A DNA stretch of 64,000 bases, from assembly GCF_014109825.1 (NCBI RefSeq), contig NZ_CP059577.1:62001-126000 (forward strand). The letters are read 5' to 3'. The stretch is from Legionella sp. PC997. Lineage in GTDB: Bacteria > Pseudomonadota > Gammaproteobacteria > Legionellales > Legionellaceae. A program made the translations under genes and the position numbers. A model generated the notes under the pieces. That model searched no databases. It saw only the letters and a list, made by a program, of their open reading frames with translations, and had not been told where the DNA came from. This document shows positions 42,766 through 51,322 of this stretch, piece by piece (the first letter of the stretch is position 1; every line of letters starts with the position of its first letter).

Positions 42766-43659
42766 TTAAATTTGAATTGTAACGCAAGCATTATCTGCAT
42801 CTAAAGTAACCACTTTGCCAATTGGAAGAATGCAATTTTGCTTACCGTGCCCATAGGGAAACTCTTTAATGCAAGGTACTTTTAATTTTGAAGCCCATTC
42901 ATTGATTACATCTTCTACCGTACCATCATGCTGATGCGAGTTCTTACTTTTACAGTGTTCAAATGTACCAAAAATAACGCCAGAAACTTCATCAAAAATT
43001 CCTGCTAAATCTAGTTGGGAGAGCATGCCATCAATATTATAGGGCTCGACACCAACGTCTTCTACCAACAAAATACTTTCTTTAAAACTAGGCAGATAAG
43101 GTGTGCCCATTAAATTAGTCATCAGAGTTAAATTTCCACCAAGTAAAGGGCCTCGACTAACACCTGCATGAACCTTTATTCCTTTGGAAATTATGTATTC
43201 TTGGCCTAATAAAGAAGAAAGTAATGTTTTTTTAACCTGGGTACTCAAATGAATAGTCAAAGTAAATCCTGTATAACTTACTAAGCCACTGTTTTTAAAT
43301 AGGCCTAATTGCAACGCGGTGGTATCACTAAACCCGAATAATTGTTTTGGGTTTCTCTTAATTAATTCATAGTCTAAAAAAGGTAAAATACGTTGTGAAC
43401 CTTGTCCGCCTCGGGTTGCAATAATTGCTTTCACTTCAGAATCTTTAAAGAAATCCATCACATCATTGGCACGTTCACTGTCTTTTCCCGCTAAAAATCG
43501 TTCTGATGCAAACATATGCTTTGCATACTTTACCTTAAATCCATTCAACTTTAATAAATGAACTCCCGCTTCTATATCCTGTTCCATAATAGGGCTCGAC
43601 GGTGAAATAAGCCCTACGATATCTCCTTTTTGCAGTGGTGCTGGACATAGAATCTTCAT
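42766..43659 (-). CDS. LD-carboxypeptidase/MccF family (peptidase S66)
   Basis: A 297-residue S66 peptidase. The triad is readable: Ser in GFSDTTAL (about 115), Glu in ESILLVEDVGVEPYNIDGML (core EDVGVEPY), and His in FPYGHG. LdcA trims peptidoglycan tetrapeptides in the cytoplasm; MccF members cleave microcin C and confer immunity. The context of drug-modifying enzymes makes an MccF-like immunity role plausible, but sequence alone does not decide. The gene precedes the cupin with 50 bp between. Confidence 0.82.
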   Translation of the reverse strand: MKILCPAPLQKGDIVGLISPSSPIMEQDIEAGVHLLKLNGFKVKYAKHMFASERFLAGKDSERANDVMDFFKDSEVKAIIATRGGQGSQRILPFLDYELIKRNPKQLFGFSDTTALQLGLFKNSGLVSYTGFTLTIHLSTQVKKTLLSSLLGQEYIISKGIKVHAGVSRGPLLGGNLTLMTNLMGTPYLPSFKESILLVEDVGVEPYNIDGMLSQLDLAGIFDEVSGVIFGTFEHCKSKNSHQHDGTVEDVINEWASKLKVPCIKEFPYGHGKQNCILPIGKVVTLDADNACVTIQI

Positions 43660-43671
43660 TTATTACCTCAA

Positions 43672-44922
43672 TTATTTTCTGCATTCAAAAACAATACTTT
43701 CGTCTTTTTCATCAGGTGGCGCGTTTCGGTCAAATCCTTTAACCATCCGTACATTGCTAAAACCAACCTCAGTAAGCAAATTGTGCAAGAAAGAAGAGTT
43801 TTGATAAATGCGAATTTTATATTCCTCTACCTCTGTTTGAATCACACGGTTGTTTTCAATCAACTCGTATTTGCCGATAGAGTAACAAACCTCTTCATTG
43901 AGCATGGCTAATTGACTTAATACGATGAGAGTTCCATCTTCTTTGGGCCATCTTGAGCCTCTCCATATACCTAATTCATTAGGAACTGCATAGCGTGTTT
44001 CTACTTCAAATACAAAAAGTCCTTTATCTTCTAGGTGCTCATAAATGATTTTTAAGGCTTTTTGGATATCCGCCTTTTCAGTAATGAGACAAAATGAACC
44101 ACTGGGTATAAAAATCAAAGAGTACTTCTCAGATTGATTTAAATCTTCAATAAAACCATACCAGACTTTTGGATTAAGATTTTTGCTCCTTGCTTTTGCA
44201 TGCAGTCGCTCAAGCATCGGTTGACTTGCATCAAAGCCCTGAACATCAAATCCTTCTTCAGCCAAAGGCAATAAAAATCGACCCGTACCACACATAGGCT
44301 CTAAAATGGTGCCTTTAGCCTCTACAGCATAGCTTCGGTAAAAAGAGTACGCATCTTGTGGCACATTGGGTTTACTTAAATCATATACTTCAGTACACAG
44401 GCTCTGATAGGTATCTAGTTTTTTCATGGGTTCCTCTTTAAAATCCAATACCATTAAATATTCATCATAGAAGGTATCATTAATTTTAAGTGCTTTAGGT
44501 TCAGTACCATAAATTCGAAACCCTTGCTTTTGATAAAAAGCGCGGGCCACAAAATTGCTCGTAACACAGGTTAAGTGCAATTGAGTAACGCAGGTTTTTG
44601 CATGTTGTATCAGGGTCTGAATTAATGCTGTTGCAATACCTTTCCCTCTGTATTCAAGACGAGTATACATACCCCAAAGTACACCACGGTGTTTGGTTTT
44701 AAGTGAATTAAGCTTATAGAATCCAGCACAAGACACTAATAAATCATCAACAAAGGCACCTAATACGTATCCTTTACTTAATCCATTTTGAAAATCAGTA
44801 TCGGACATTAACGCTTCCTCGTCATAAGAAGAGCCAAAGCTTTCTGGTGAGTTGGCCAGAGCCTCTAAACGTATTTCTTTCCATATATTCCAATCCGCAT
44901 CAAACAATTGTCTAATCTTCAC
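43672..44922 (-). CDS. GNAT acetyltransferase fused to SAM methyltransferase
   Basis: A 416-residue fusion. Residues 1-165 are a GNAT domain (IRQLFDADWNIWKEIRLEAL, CoA loop EYRGKGIATALI, ARAFYQKQGF). From residue 166 a class I methyltransferase begins (ILEPMCGTGRFLLPLA for SAM, VQGFDASQPML). An internal ATG at 44427, exactly at the junction, is preceded by AAGAGGA, so a free methyltransferase may also be made from the same message; this looks like a fossil start left by loss of the GNAT stop codon. It overlaps the upstream GNAT gene by ATGA. Confidence 0.82.
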   Translation of the reverse strand: MKIRQLFDADWNIWKEIRLEALANSPESFGSSYDEEALMSDTDFQNGLSKGYVLGAFVDDLLVSCAGFYKLNSLKTKHRGVLWGMYTRLEYRGKGIATALIQTLIQHAKTCVTQLHLTCVTSNFVARAFYQKQGFRIYGTEPKALKINDTFYDEYLMVLDFKEEPMKKLDTYQSLCTEVYDLSKPNVPQDAYSFYRSYAVEAKGTILEPMCGTGRFLLPLAEEGFDVQGFDASQPMLERLHAKARSKNLNPKVWYGFIEDLNQSEKYSLIFIPSGSFCLITEKADIQKALKIIYEHLEDKGLFVFEVETRYAVPNELGIWRGSRWPKEDGTLIVLSQLAMLNEEVCYSIGKYELIENNRVIQTEVEEYKIRIYQNSSFLHNLLTEVGFSNVRMVKGFDRNAPPDEKDESIVFECRK

Positions 44923-45386
44923 AATATTATCTCCATGACGGTGACAGGATGTCCTTTAAATTCATCCATGCCAATCGTGCGCCAACCAAGACGACTGTAA
45001 TATTCTGGAATGGTAGGATCAAAAGCAAAAAGATAAAGATTTTTAAACCCTAATGTTTGGGCTTCTTCTTTTACTCGAAGAATAAGCTGTCTTGCAATAC
45101 CTTGTTTTTGATGGCCTGGCGCTACCACTAACGAGCCTAGCCAGGGAGTTAGTTCAGGACGGATCCCATCATTCACGCGTAAAGAGCACATCCCAACAGG
45201 TTTATCTTCATCAAAAGCAACAACAGTGAGCGGTAACTGCTCGATGTTTAAATGATTTCGTAAATTTTCTTCTACACGCGAAGTGGGCACATCAGGAACC
45301 CAAATTTTTCCTAATACTTCATGCCAAATCTTAGCAAGCTCTGGAATGCAATCGGAGTGATGTTTTAGATAGGCTATCGTTATCAT
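44919..45386 (-). CDS. GNAT family N-acetyltransferase
   Basis: A 155-residue GNAT protein: SDCIPELAKIWHEVLGKIW opening, LGSLVVAPGHQKQGIARQLI with the CoA loop, then NLYLFAFDPTIPEYYSRLGWRTIG. The substrate is unknown. It is coupled to the GNAT-methyltransferase fusion by a 4-bp overlap. Confidence 0.85.
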   Translation of the reverse strand: MITIAYLKHHSDCIPELAKIWHEVLGKIWVPDVPTSRVEENLRNHLNIEQLPLTVVAFDEDKPVGMCSLRVNDGIRPELTPWLGSLVVAPGHQKQGIARQLILRVKEEAQTLGFKNLYLFAFDPTIPEYYSRLGWRTIGMDEFKGHPVTVMEIIL

Positions 45387-45407
45387 CTTAATACCTGTAA
45401 AAATGAA

Positions 45408-45758
45408 TTATTCCTCTTGGCAAGGCGTGCCTTGATGAAACACCATTTGCCAACGGTTGTGTTTGTATTGCCAGAGCGAAGAACGTAAGGAACTTTTTGA
45501 GGCAACAGTAACCTTATAAGTTGCCAACATGACTTCGGGCGACACCTCTAATACTGAAAAGTCATTAACCATATAACTTCGTGACTCTTCTTCTGGAAGA
45601 GAATCAAGTAGGTCGTTCTTATTGTAAATTGAACCAGAGGCCCCATACTCGATAAATTTATCAGCAATCAGTAGCTTCAGTTGGGTAATCGATTTTCTCG
45701 TTTTCGGATTTAAAAGAGAAGTCTCTAGCTCATAAATCAGTTGGTGTTCTTGTTTCAT
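45408..45758 (-). CDS. DUF4440/NTF2-like protein
   Basis: A 116-residue single-domain protein of the SnoaL/DUF4440 type: IYELETSLLNPKTRKSITQLKLLIADKFIEYG (core LIADKFIEYG), a central NDFSVLEVSPEVMLATYKV and the end WQYKHNRWQMVFHQGTPC. These alpha+beta barrels bind or isomerise small ligands; function not known. It lies 21 bp before the GNAT gene and is probably co-transcribed. Confidence 0.8.
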   Translation of the reverse strand: MKQEHQLIYELETSLLNPKTRKSITQLKLLIADKFIEYGASGSIYNKNDLLDSLPEEESRSYMVNDFSVLEVSPEVMLATYKVTVASKSSLRSSLWQYKHNRWQMVFHQGTPCQEE

Positions 45759-45898
45759 AGCGATATCCTCATCAAATATCTGGGCTTGTGTTATTCACCA
45801 TCGAGAAACAGAGCCAGTCCAAAAAAACAAAACGCGGTTTTGAGTAATGCTCTTTACTTAATTTTTGAATTGCTTATTGAGGTAAATAACGCATTAAG

Positions 45899-46342
45899 TC
45901 AACTTTCTTGAGATCGCAATCGATCTAGATGATGAATAATCAATGAATTCACCACTTGTTTATTAAAATCAGGACAAAAACGTGGATAATCACGTTCAAG
46001 ACCATAAGACCATTTTTCCAAACGTTCATGATCATATTCGATCATGTCTTCAAACAAGTAATCTTCTCCATAAGTTTCTTCACAATGAAGGCCAACTCCT
46101 CCATCATAAAGTTCTCCTGAAGGCATGCGCAATGCAATGTGCCAGCACTCTTCATGGGATTTCATCATCACAAAAACAATATGCACTTTATCCTGAAAGC
46201 GGTCATTCCAAGCATCAAAAAATAATTTAGCAAACGCGCCACAAGGACCATAATTAATCCTTGGTGTTTCTTCATGAAATCCCAGCAATTGATTTATATC
46301 GTTTTTTAAATCATTTAAAACTGTAATTTCTTCTGCATTCAC
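45899..46342 (-). CDS. Unknown protein, possible Cys-His-Asp hydrolase fold
   Basis: A 147-residue protein with no family I can name. INYGPCGAFAKLFFDAWN places a Cys at a helix start, and ECWHIALRMPSGELYDGGVG places a His and an Asp on following strands; this order resembles papain-like or NlpC-type hydrolases. It has no signal peptide. The proposal is structural guesswork. Confidence 0.55.
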   Translation of the reverse strand: MNAEEITVLNDLKNDINQLLGFHEETPRINYGPCGAFAKLFFDAWNDRFQDKVHIVFVMMKSHEECWHIALRMPSGELYDGGVGLHCEETYGEDYLFEDMIEYDHERLEKWSYGLERDYPRFCPDFNKQVVNSLIIHHLDRLRSQES

Positions 46343-46403
46343 TCATAACTCCCGTAGTATTAAGCTACTTTTTTGATTAAGACACTTTATGTTTAAGCTG
46401 AAT

Positions 46404-47039
46404 TTATTGTACCAGATAAATTTCAATTCGTTCTTTACCTTTACCCACATTCGACCTTTTTAACGTAATATAACCCACTTCAGCGGTTGATTTTACATGT
46501 GTTCCACCACAAGAAACCTTAGAAAATCCTTCGATTTCCCAATAACGCATTTGACTCTTCTCATCAGAAAATCCAGTGTGAATAAGCATATCTTTTGCAA
46601 TAATTTGATTGTATTCAAACAAAAGAGAGTCAAAGATATCCGAAATATTGTGCTGATAGCTAAAATCAATTCTAGCCTTATGCTCAGCAATATGAGCACC
46701 TATTTTTTCAACGGGCAGCATTCTTTGGACAAGCTCTAAGATTAATTCAGCAGCAAAATGAAGGCGCATCAATTTATAACGACGAACAAAGTCAATTTCC
46801 ATAAGGACAACATCGCCTTTAGAAAGTCCATGCTCCGCAGGTAATGTATAATAAATCAAGTGATCTTCTATTTCAGAATGAGTGACTATCAGGCCGTTCA
46901 CGCGGACTGTATCACTTTCCTGACCACCGGAAAACGAAAAACCAATAGTCTCTGCAAAAAGTAGTCGATTCTCATTGACTGACACCACTTTAGTCATTAA
47001 TTGGCGTTGATAGGGATTATCCCAGAATATTTTTTGCAT
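46404..47039 (-). CDS. AlaX-like alanyl-tRNA editing protein
   Basis: A 211-residue free-standing editing domain of the AlaRS/ThrRS second-additional-domain type, which removes wrongly attached amino acids from tRNA. SFSGGQESDTV is the opening motif; the zinc signature is MRLHFAAELIL, HxxxE instead of the common HxxxH, together with CGGTHVKSTAEVG. The Glu substitution is also seen in a branch of the family, so it may not abolish activity. It follows the YbaK-like gene by three bases in an operon of three. Confidence 0.82.
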   Translation of the reverse strand: MQKIFWDNPYQRQLMTKVVSVNENRLLFAETIGFSFSGGQESDTVRVNGLIVTHSEIEDHLIYYTLPAEHGLSKGDVVLMEIDFVRRYKLMRLHFAAELILELVQRMLPVEKIGAHIAEHKARIDFSYQHNISDIFDSLLFEYNQIIAKDMLIHTGFSDEKSQMRYWEIEGFSKVSCGGTHVKSTAEVGYITLKRSNVGKGKERIEIYLVQ

Positions 47040-47042
47040 GAC

Positions 47043-47534
47043 TTACTCTCTAATCTTTACCACCATCCCATTTGTTAGCTGTTTCAATGTTTCAGGAGAT
47101 AATGAAAACACTGCATTGGGCGTTCCTGCTGCAGCCCAAAGAACTTCATGGCATAACAAATCTTCATCAATAAGAACCGTATCAATAACGTTTTTATGGC
47201 CAACGGGAGGAACTCCACCAATCGCAAAACCAGTGATTTCTCGTGTAAAATCTGCATCAGCTTTCCCAATAGGTTCATTGATGAGACTAACAATCAAGCT
47301 CTCATTCACACGATTAACACCACTTGCTAATACTAATACTGGCTTGTTGGTTTTTTCTGTGCAAAATAGTAATGACTTCACAATTTGAGCAACACCACAT
47401 CTTAAAGTATCAGCAGCATCTTTTGCCGTGCGAGTGCTCGAATCAAGTTCTTTGACCTCACACGATATCCCTTTTTGAGATAAAAAATCTTGTATGATTT
47501 GCGCGCGTTTACTTAACTTTTTCTCTTTATTCAT
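47043..47534 (-). CDS. YbaK/ProX-like aminoacyl-tRNA deacylase
   Basis: A 163-residue INS-superfamily trans-editing protein: TAKDAADTLRCGVAQIVKSLLF supplies the conserved Lys, and GFAIGGVPPVGH the substrate loop (usual GGVxPxG). Members hydrolyse Cys-tRNAPro or Ala-tRNAPro. It is flanked by a DUF2000 gene and an AlaX-like gene in one operon, which strongly suggests a shared amino-acid quality-control role. Confidence 0.85.
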   Translation of the reverse strand: MNKEKKLSKRAQIIQDFLSQKGISCEVKELDSSTRTAKDAADTLRCGVAQIVKSLLFCTEKTNKPVLVLASGVNRVNESLIVSLINEPIGKADADFTREITGFAIGGVPPVGHKNVIDTVLIDEDLLCHEVLWAAAGTPNAVFSLSPETLKQLTNGMVVKIRE

Positions 47535-47551
47535 CGCTTATCACCATCCCA

Positions 47552-47974
47552 TCATCGCCACAAAGAACACTTTCTAGTGAGCTCTGTCACTACGTCCCAA
47601 TCCCCAAACAAGACAATGCCATAATAAATCAGATCGTTCTCTTTAACCTGTGCCGTTCTTTCAATTTGCTCTTGATAGGACCCAACAGTCATCGTATCGG
47701 TAAAATCATTAAAGAGAACATTTTTTGCTAAAGCATTCTGGCGTAATGTTCTAATTTTGTTGGAATTCTCACAAAGAATTATAAAAGGGATTTCTGAAAT
47801 ATACGGGTGAGAGCCTCCGTCTGCATCTCGATAATCGGTTAAACGCAGTTCTTCTGTACCAATCACAGCGCCTAAACCAATACACATATGAGCAAGTGCA
47901 TTCATTACTTTGCCAGGCTCGATACGTTTGTTAAGCACTGCAACCAGTTTGTTTTTAAAAGGGTGTTCAACCAT
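47552..47974 (-). CDS. DUF2000 protein (peptidyl-tRNA hydrolase II-like fold)
   Basis: A 140-residue DUF2000 protein: NKLVAVLNKRIEPGKVMNALAHMCIGLGA (core GKVMNALAHM), then YPYISEIPFI-like and NDFTDTMTVGSYQEQ segments. The fold resembles peptidyl-tRNA hydrolase 2, which fits the tRNA-editing neighbours, but no activity is known. The ATG at 47974 is preceded by GGAGG five bases away; the 47986 start would be worse. It is the first gene of the operon, divergent from the XRE-cupin regulator. Confidence 0.82.
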   Translation of the reverse strand: MVEHPFKNKLVAVLNKRIEPGKVMNALAHMCIGLGAVIGTEELRLTDYRDADGGSHPYISEIPFIILCENSNKIRTLRQNALAKNVLFNDFTDTMTVGSYQEQIERTAQVKENDLIYYGIVLFGDWDVVTELTRKCSLWR

Positions 47975-48004
47975 ACAATCCTCCACAATCTACTTCACAA
48001 TTCG

Positions 48005-48056
48005 TGCGTTATAACGCATAATAAACCAGTATATACTTGTGCGCTAAAACGCACAA
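48005..48056. promoter_or_regulatory. Two dyad operators between the DUF2000 operon and the XRE-cupin gene
   Basis: TGCGTTATAACGCA (48005-48018) is a perfect 14-bp palindrome. TTGTGCG-CTAAAA-CGCACAA (48037-48056) is a 7-6-7 dyad with the same TGCG-N6-CGCA core. Centres are 35 bp apart. The first overlaps a CATAAT -10 with TTCACA 17 bp upstream, for the XRE gene. The second is followed by seven T (48059-48065), so it could also work as a leader terminator. Confidence 0.72.
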
Positions 48057-48078
48057 GCTTTTTTTAATAAGGGACATA

Positions 48079-48642
48079 ATGCAAGAAATTTCAAACCGCA
48101 TTGCAAAAATACTAAAATCATTAAGACAAGATCGAGGTTGGAGCTTAGATAAAACAGCGCTTGAAACGGGCGTTTCTAAAGCGATGCTTGGGCAAATTGA
48201 ACGCGAAGAGTCAAGCCCAACGATTTCTACCCTATGGAAAATTGCGAGCGGCTTTCAAACCTCCTTTTCATCGTTTATTGAAGACAGTCTGGATGATTCA
48301 ACCAATCCTATTTATAGAACAGGGCATGCTGAAACTTTGCATCCAGATGATGAAAAAATACGAGTACTTCCTCTGTTTCCTTTTGATGAACAGCTACATT
48401 TTGAATTGTTTGTTATTGAGTTATTGCCCGGATGCGAACATCTTTCACCTCCTCATAAACATGGAGTCATTGAGCATGTCATTGTTGTGGATGGAACCAT
48501 TGAAATTTTGTTAGGTAGGTTCTGGAAATCACTTTCCAAAGGAGAAGGACTGCGTTTTAATGCCAATCAACCGCATGGCTACCGAAATCCAACCAATGAG
48601 CTATCGCGCATCCATGATATTATTCATTACCCACCTCAATAG
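48079..48642 (+). CDS. XRE family regulator with cupin domain
   Basis: A 187-residue regulator: an XRE helix-turn-helix (SLDKTALETGVSKAMLGQIER, then SSPTISTLWKIA) and a C-terminal RmlC-like cupin sensor (PGCEHLSPPHKHGVIEHVIVV, core PPHKHGVIEH). Such proteins repress catabolic or resistance genes until a ligand binds the cupin. It is divergent from the DUF2000-YbaK-AlaX operon, with two dyad sites between, so it probably controls both directions. The ATG at 48079 is chosen because GGGA lies before it; the frame opens earlier, through the second dyad. Confidence 0.88.
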   Translation: MQEISNRIAKILKSLRQDRGWSLDKTALETGVSKAMLGQIEREESSPTISTLWKIASGFQTSFSSFIEDSLDDSTNPIYRTGHAETLHPDDEKIRVLPLFPFDEQLHFELFVIELLPGCEHLSPPHKHGVIEHVIVVDGTIEILLGRFWKSLSKGEGLRFNANQPHGYRNPTNELSRIHDIIHYPPQ

Positions 48643-48658
48643 GAGTTCCCTTAATCGG

Positions 48659-49612
48659 TTATGGCACATAAAACAAAGGGGTTAATGCCATAGTTTTTAA
48701 GTCATGAAGCCATTCATCCCCTGGCTTTCCTCCTGGAGCTGTTTCTTCAAACCAGTTGTATTTACACCAGAGGTAGATATCTAAGCTTTTCATTTGCGAA
48801 AAATGATTCACTTCTTTTAATTCTTCTGAGCTCAATGGCCGGATTTGCCTATATCCTTCTATAAACCATTCAAACAGTGGTTGCCAGAGAGGCCATGGTT
48901 TATTGCATAAGTCCAAAAAAGGTTTGGCAATATCGGCAAGATACCAATGATATACTGGCTCATCAAAATCAATCAGATGAACGCTCTCACCATCATAAAG
49001 CACATTTCCAGGACGATGGTCCCCATGGGTTAGGCCAAAATTAGATGAGTCGATTGAAAAAGTTTTGAAGCGTGTCGTAATCGTTTCATATAAATCCTGA
49101 ATCAAGGACTCTTCTTGACGCGCATAATCCAAAGTCTCACGCCACAAATCTTCCCAAGTTAAAAAGTGATGTTTCTCTGCAACATAACTTTGCGAGGCTT
49201 GATGCAATAGCCCTAGAGCCCTTCCCCATGTTAGATAAGCTTTTTTATCTGAATAATCAAAATGCATGATTTGCCCTGGTACCTCCCGGCAAACATGAAC
49301 AAAAAATTCCAAATCCTCTTGGTGCACAGTTTCAACATCATTTCCTTCTTGAGATACCACCGGTTCACAAATAGGCGTACCACACAAAAATAAATACTTC
49401 TGAAAATCAATGGCACTCAAAAGTTCGCGAGCTTTTCGTATTTTTTCATGCGTCATGCGTAGGTAAAATCCTTGTCCATTAGATTCAAATCGATAAACAC
49501 AGTTAATTTGATTATTGATAAGCTTAAGATGGGTAGGGTTTTTTACCCATTTTTGCGCCGCATGGTTCGCTGTTGTATCCGTAATTTTTTTTAACGTGAT
49601 CTCCCAAATCAT
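48659..49612 (-). CDS. APH-type phosphotransferase
   Basis: A 317-residue kinase-fold protein with catalytic GLTHGDHRPGNVLYDG and metal-binding HLIDFDEP. The N-terminal lobe contains FYLRMTHEKIRK. It resembles the stress-response kinase/homoserine kinase-II side of the family more than the paralogue pair at 27566 and 33905. The substrate is unknown. Its start overlaps the stop of the upstream GNAT gene by four bases. Confidence 0.82.
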   Translation of the reverse strand: MIWEITLKKITDTTANHAAQKWVKNPTHLKLINNQINCVYRFESNGQGFYLRMTHEKIRKARELLSAIDFQKYLFLCGTPICEPVVSQEGNDVETVHQEDLEFFVHVCREVPGQIMHFDYSDKKAYLTWGRALGLLHQASQSYVAEKHHFLTWEDLWRETLDYARQEESLIQDLYETITTRFKTFSIDSSNFGLTHGDHRPGNVLYDGESVHLIDFDEPVYHWYLADIAKPFLDLCNKPWPLWQPLFEWFIEGYRQIRPLSSEELKEVNHFSQMKSLDIYLWCKYNWFEETAPGGKPGDEWLHDLKTMALTPLFYVP

Positions 49613-50175
49613 GCTTGAATACCTTTGTTGTTTAGATAATCAGCCCTGGATAATCGATAAAGCACATGTCGTCTCAAGGGACTATTAGGCTCCAATTTGG
49701 GATGGTCAAAATCATCCTTGGTATTGTGATGTAAACCAATTTTTTCCATAACACGTCTTGAAGCTAGATTATTCACTGTTGTAAATGAAACTACTTCGGG
49801 AATATTTAAAGAGGTAAAGGCATAATGCAAAACTGCTTTTGCTCCTTCCGTAGCATAACCCTGATTCCAATGTGTTGAGGAAAGTCTCCAGCCGATTTCA
49901 ACAGAGGGAGTAAAGTCCGCTTCAAAAGAAGGGGTCATTAACCCTAAAAATCCTATCATTTCCCCTGTACTTTTCAGTTCAACAGCATACAAAGAAAATC
50001 CCTTCTCTTTATAATGTGCAATAATCCGCTCAATGCCTGCTTTTGTAGCACTCTTACTCCCTATTCCTGGTAAAAATTGGCATACTTTTTTGTCTTGATC
50101 AATAAGTGCCATAGGATCAAGATCAGCTTCCTGCCATGTTCGTAAAATCAGACGGGGAGTTTCAAGAATATTCAT
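49609..50175 (-). CDS. GNAT family N-acetyltransferase (RimJ/RimL-like)
   Basis: A 188-residue acetyltransferase: ETPRLILRTWQEADLDPMA opening, SVEIGWRLSSTHWNQGYATEGA with the CoA loop, and NLASRRVMEKIGL. Substrate unknown. It overlaps the P-loop-GNAT fusion by 14 bp and the phosphotransferase by four, so three modifying enzymes are coupled. Confidence 0.85.
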   Translation of the reverse strand: MNILETPRLILRTWQEADLDPMALIDQDKKVCQFLPGIGSKSATKAGIERIIAHYKEKGFSLYAVELKSTGEMIGFLGLMTPSFEADFTPSVEIGWRLSSTHWNQGYATEGAKAVLHYAFTSLNIPEVVSFTTVNNLASRRVMEKIGLHHNTKDDFDHPKLEPNSPLRRHVLYRLSRADYLNNKGIQA

Positions 50176-51298
50176 GGGACCCTCTATAAGTAAGCATGTT
50201 TATCATGAGTAGGTAATTGGGATCTTCACTGTATTGCGTGGGAACAAAACCAGCCTTTTGATAGCACGCTATGGCTTGTTCGTTTCCAATTTGAGGATCA
50301 ACGACAACGGCTTTAAATCTGTAGAGTTGTTTTGCAATAAAATGCCTTATAATTTGTCTACCCAACCCTACTCCACGACACGATGGCTCTGCAATAAAAA
50401 GGTCGATACCAGCCAATTGTTCAGGTGTAGCCTTGTCAAACAAGGAAGCATTATGTCCTGAAATTCCTTCGGGTAAATGGTCGGCAAGACAGTAATATTG
50501 AATAAAACCAATTGGTTTTTGATCCAAATAAATAATAAAACTCGGGACTGGATCCATGCCTTCAATGCGGGGTAAGTACTTTGCCCTAATATCTTCCAAA
50601 GAAAACTGTTGATTTCGTGCATACCCTTGTTTCACTGTAGGCTCTGCAAACCATTGGGTCATTAAGTTCAAATCTTTTTGACTCAATGGTTTAAATTCCA
50701 GATTCTGATTTTTACTCCCATAAACTAAGGAAGTCCAATCCAAAATACAACGCGCTGACTCCTCTGCTGAAAGGAGGCTCACATCTAGAGTCATTTCATA
50801 CGGCTCTTTGCTAAAATAAACGTCTTCTTCAAACAATCTTTTTGTAATAAGCGCCTCATCTTGTGTTTTAAAATAGCCTTTTCTATCTGAGTCTTTTAAG
50901 CGTTTAACAAGCTCTGCACCATTACAAATCAGTCGGATAGGAACAAACACAGCTCCCCGTTTTTGAGCAACGGTTTGTACTTGATTAAAAAATTCCTGAT
51001 GCCAAGAATTATTCGCTAAGAGCTCATAGGTAATAACAAAGCTCGCTTCTTTAGAGCAAACCGCAGTCATCGTATCAAAAATCACATCACGAGCTTTGTT
51101 AAGCGCTGCCCATCCTTTATCATCAAGAGACCAAAATACTTGAGCATCGTTACCTAAAAGTTTTAGAACCGGATCGATCCAAGCATGGTGATGCGCTAAT
51201 CGAAACTGAGGGGCCAGCGTTGTAATTGCCTCGCCTATGGTTTTTTTACCGGTACCTGCAATACCCATCAAGAGTATTATCATATTCGTCGGCATCAT
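50162..51298 (-). CDS. P-loop kinase domain fused to AAC(6')-like acetyltransferase
   Basis: A 378-residue fusion. Residues 1-185 are a small kinase-like P-loop domain (LLMGIAGTGKKTIGEA Walker A, ITYELLANNSW in the middle). Residues 195-370 are a GNAT domain close to the AAC(6') aminoglycoside acetyltransferases (LFIAEPSCRGVGLGRQII, then AVVVDPQIGNEQAIACYQKAGF). Actual aminoglycoside activity is not provable from sequence. The fusion of nucleotide kinase-like and drug-acetylating parts is unusual. It is the second gene of a minus-strand set that begins with the FlaR-like kinase. Confidence 0.8.
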   Translation of the reverse strand: MMPTNMIILLMGIAGTGKKTIGEAITTLAPQFRLAHHHAWIDPVLKLLGNDAQVFWSLDDKGWAALNKARDVIFDTMTAVCSKEASFVITYELLANNSWHQEFFNQVQTVAQKRGAVFVPIRLICNGAELVKRLKDSDRKGYFKTQDEALITKRLFEEDVYFSKEPYEMTLDVSLLSAEESARCILDWTSLVYGSKNQNLEFKPLSQKDLNLMTQWFAEPTVKQGYARNQQFSLEDIRAKYLPRIEGMDPVPSFIIYLDQKPIGFIQYYCLADHLPEGISGHNASLFDKATPEQLAGIDLFIAEPSCRGVGLGRQIIRHFIAKQLYRFKAVVVDPQIGNEQAIACYQKAGFVPTQYSEDPNYLLMINMLTYRGSHEYS

Positions 51299-51322
51299 TT
51301 ATTAAAATCCTGTCACAATACT

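Noticed and set aside
27566-51298. Idea that the modifying-enzyme island is an integron cassette array
   Set aside because: Genes run in both directions, overlap one another and show no repeated attC-like sites between them.
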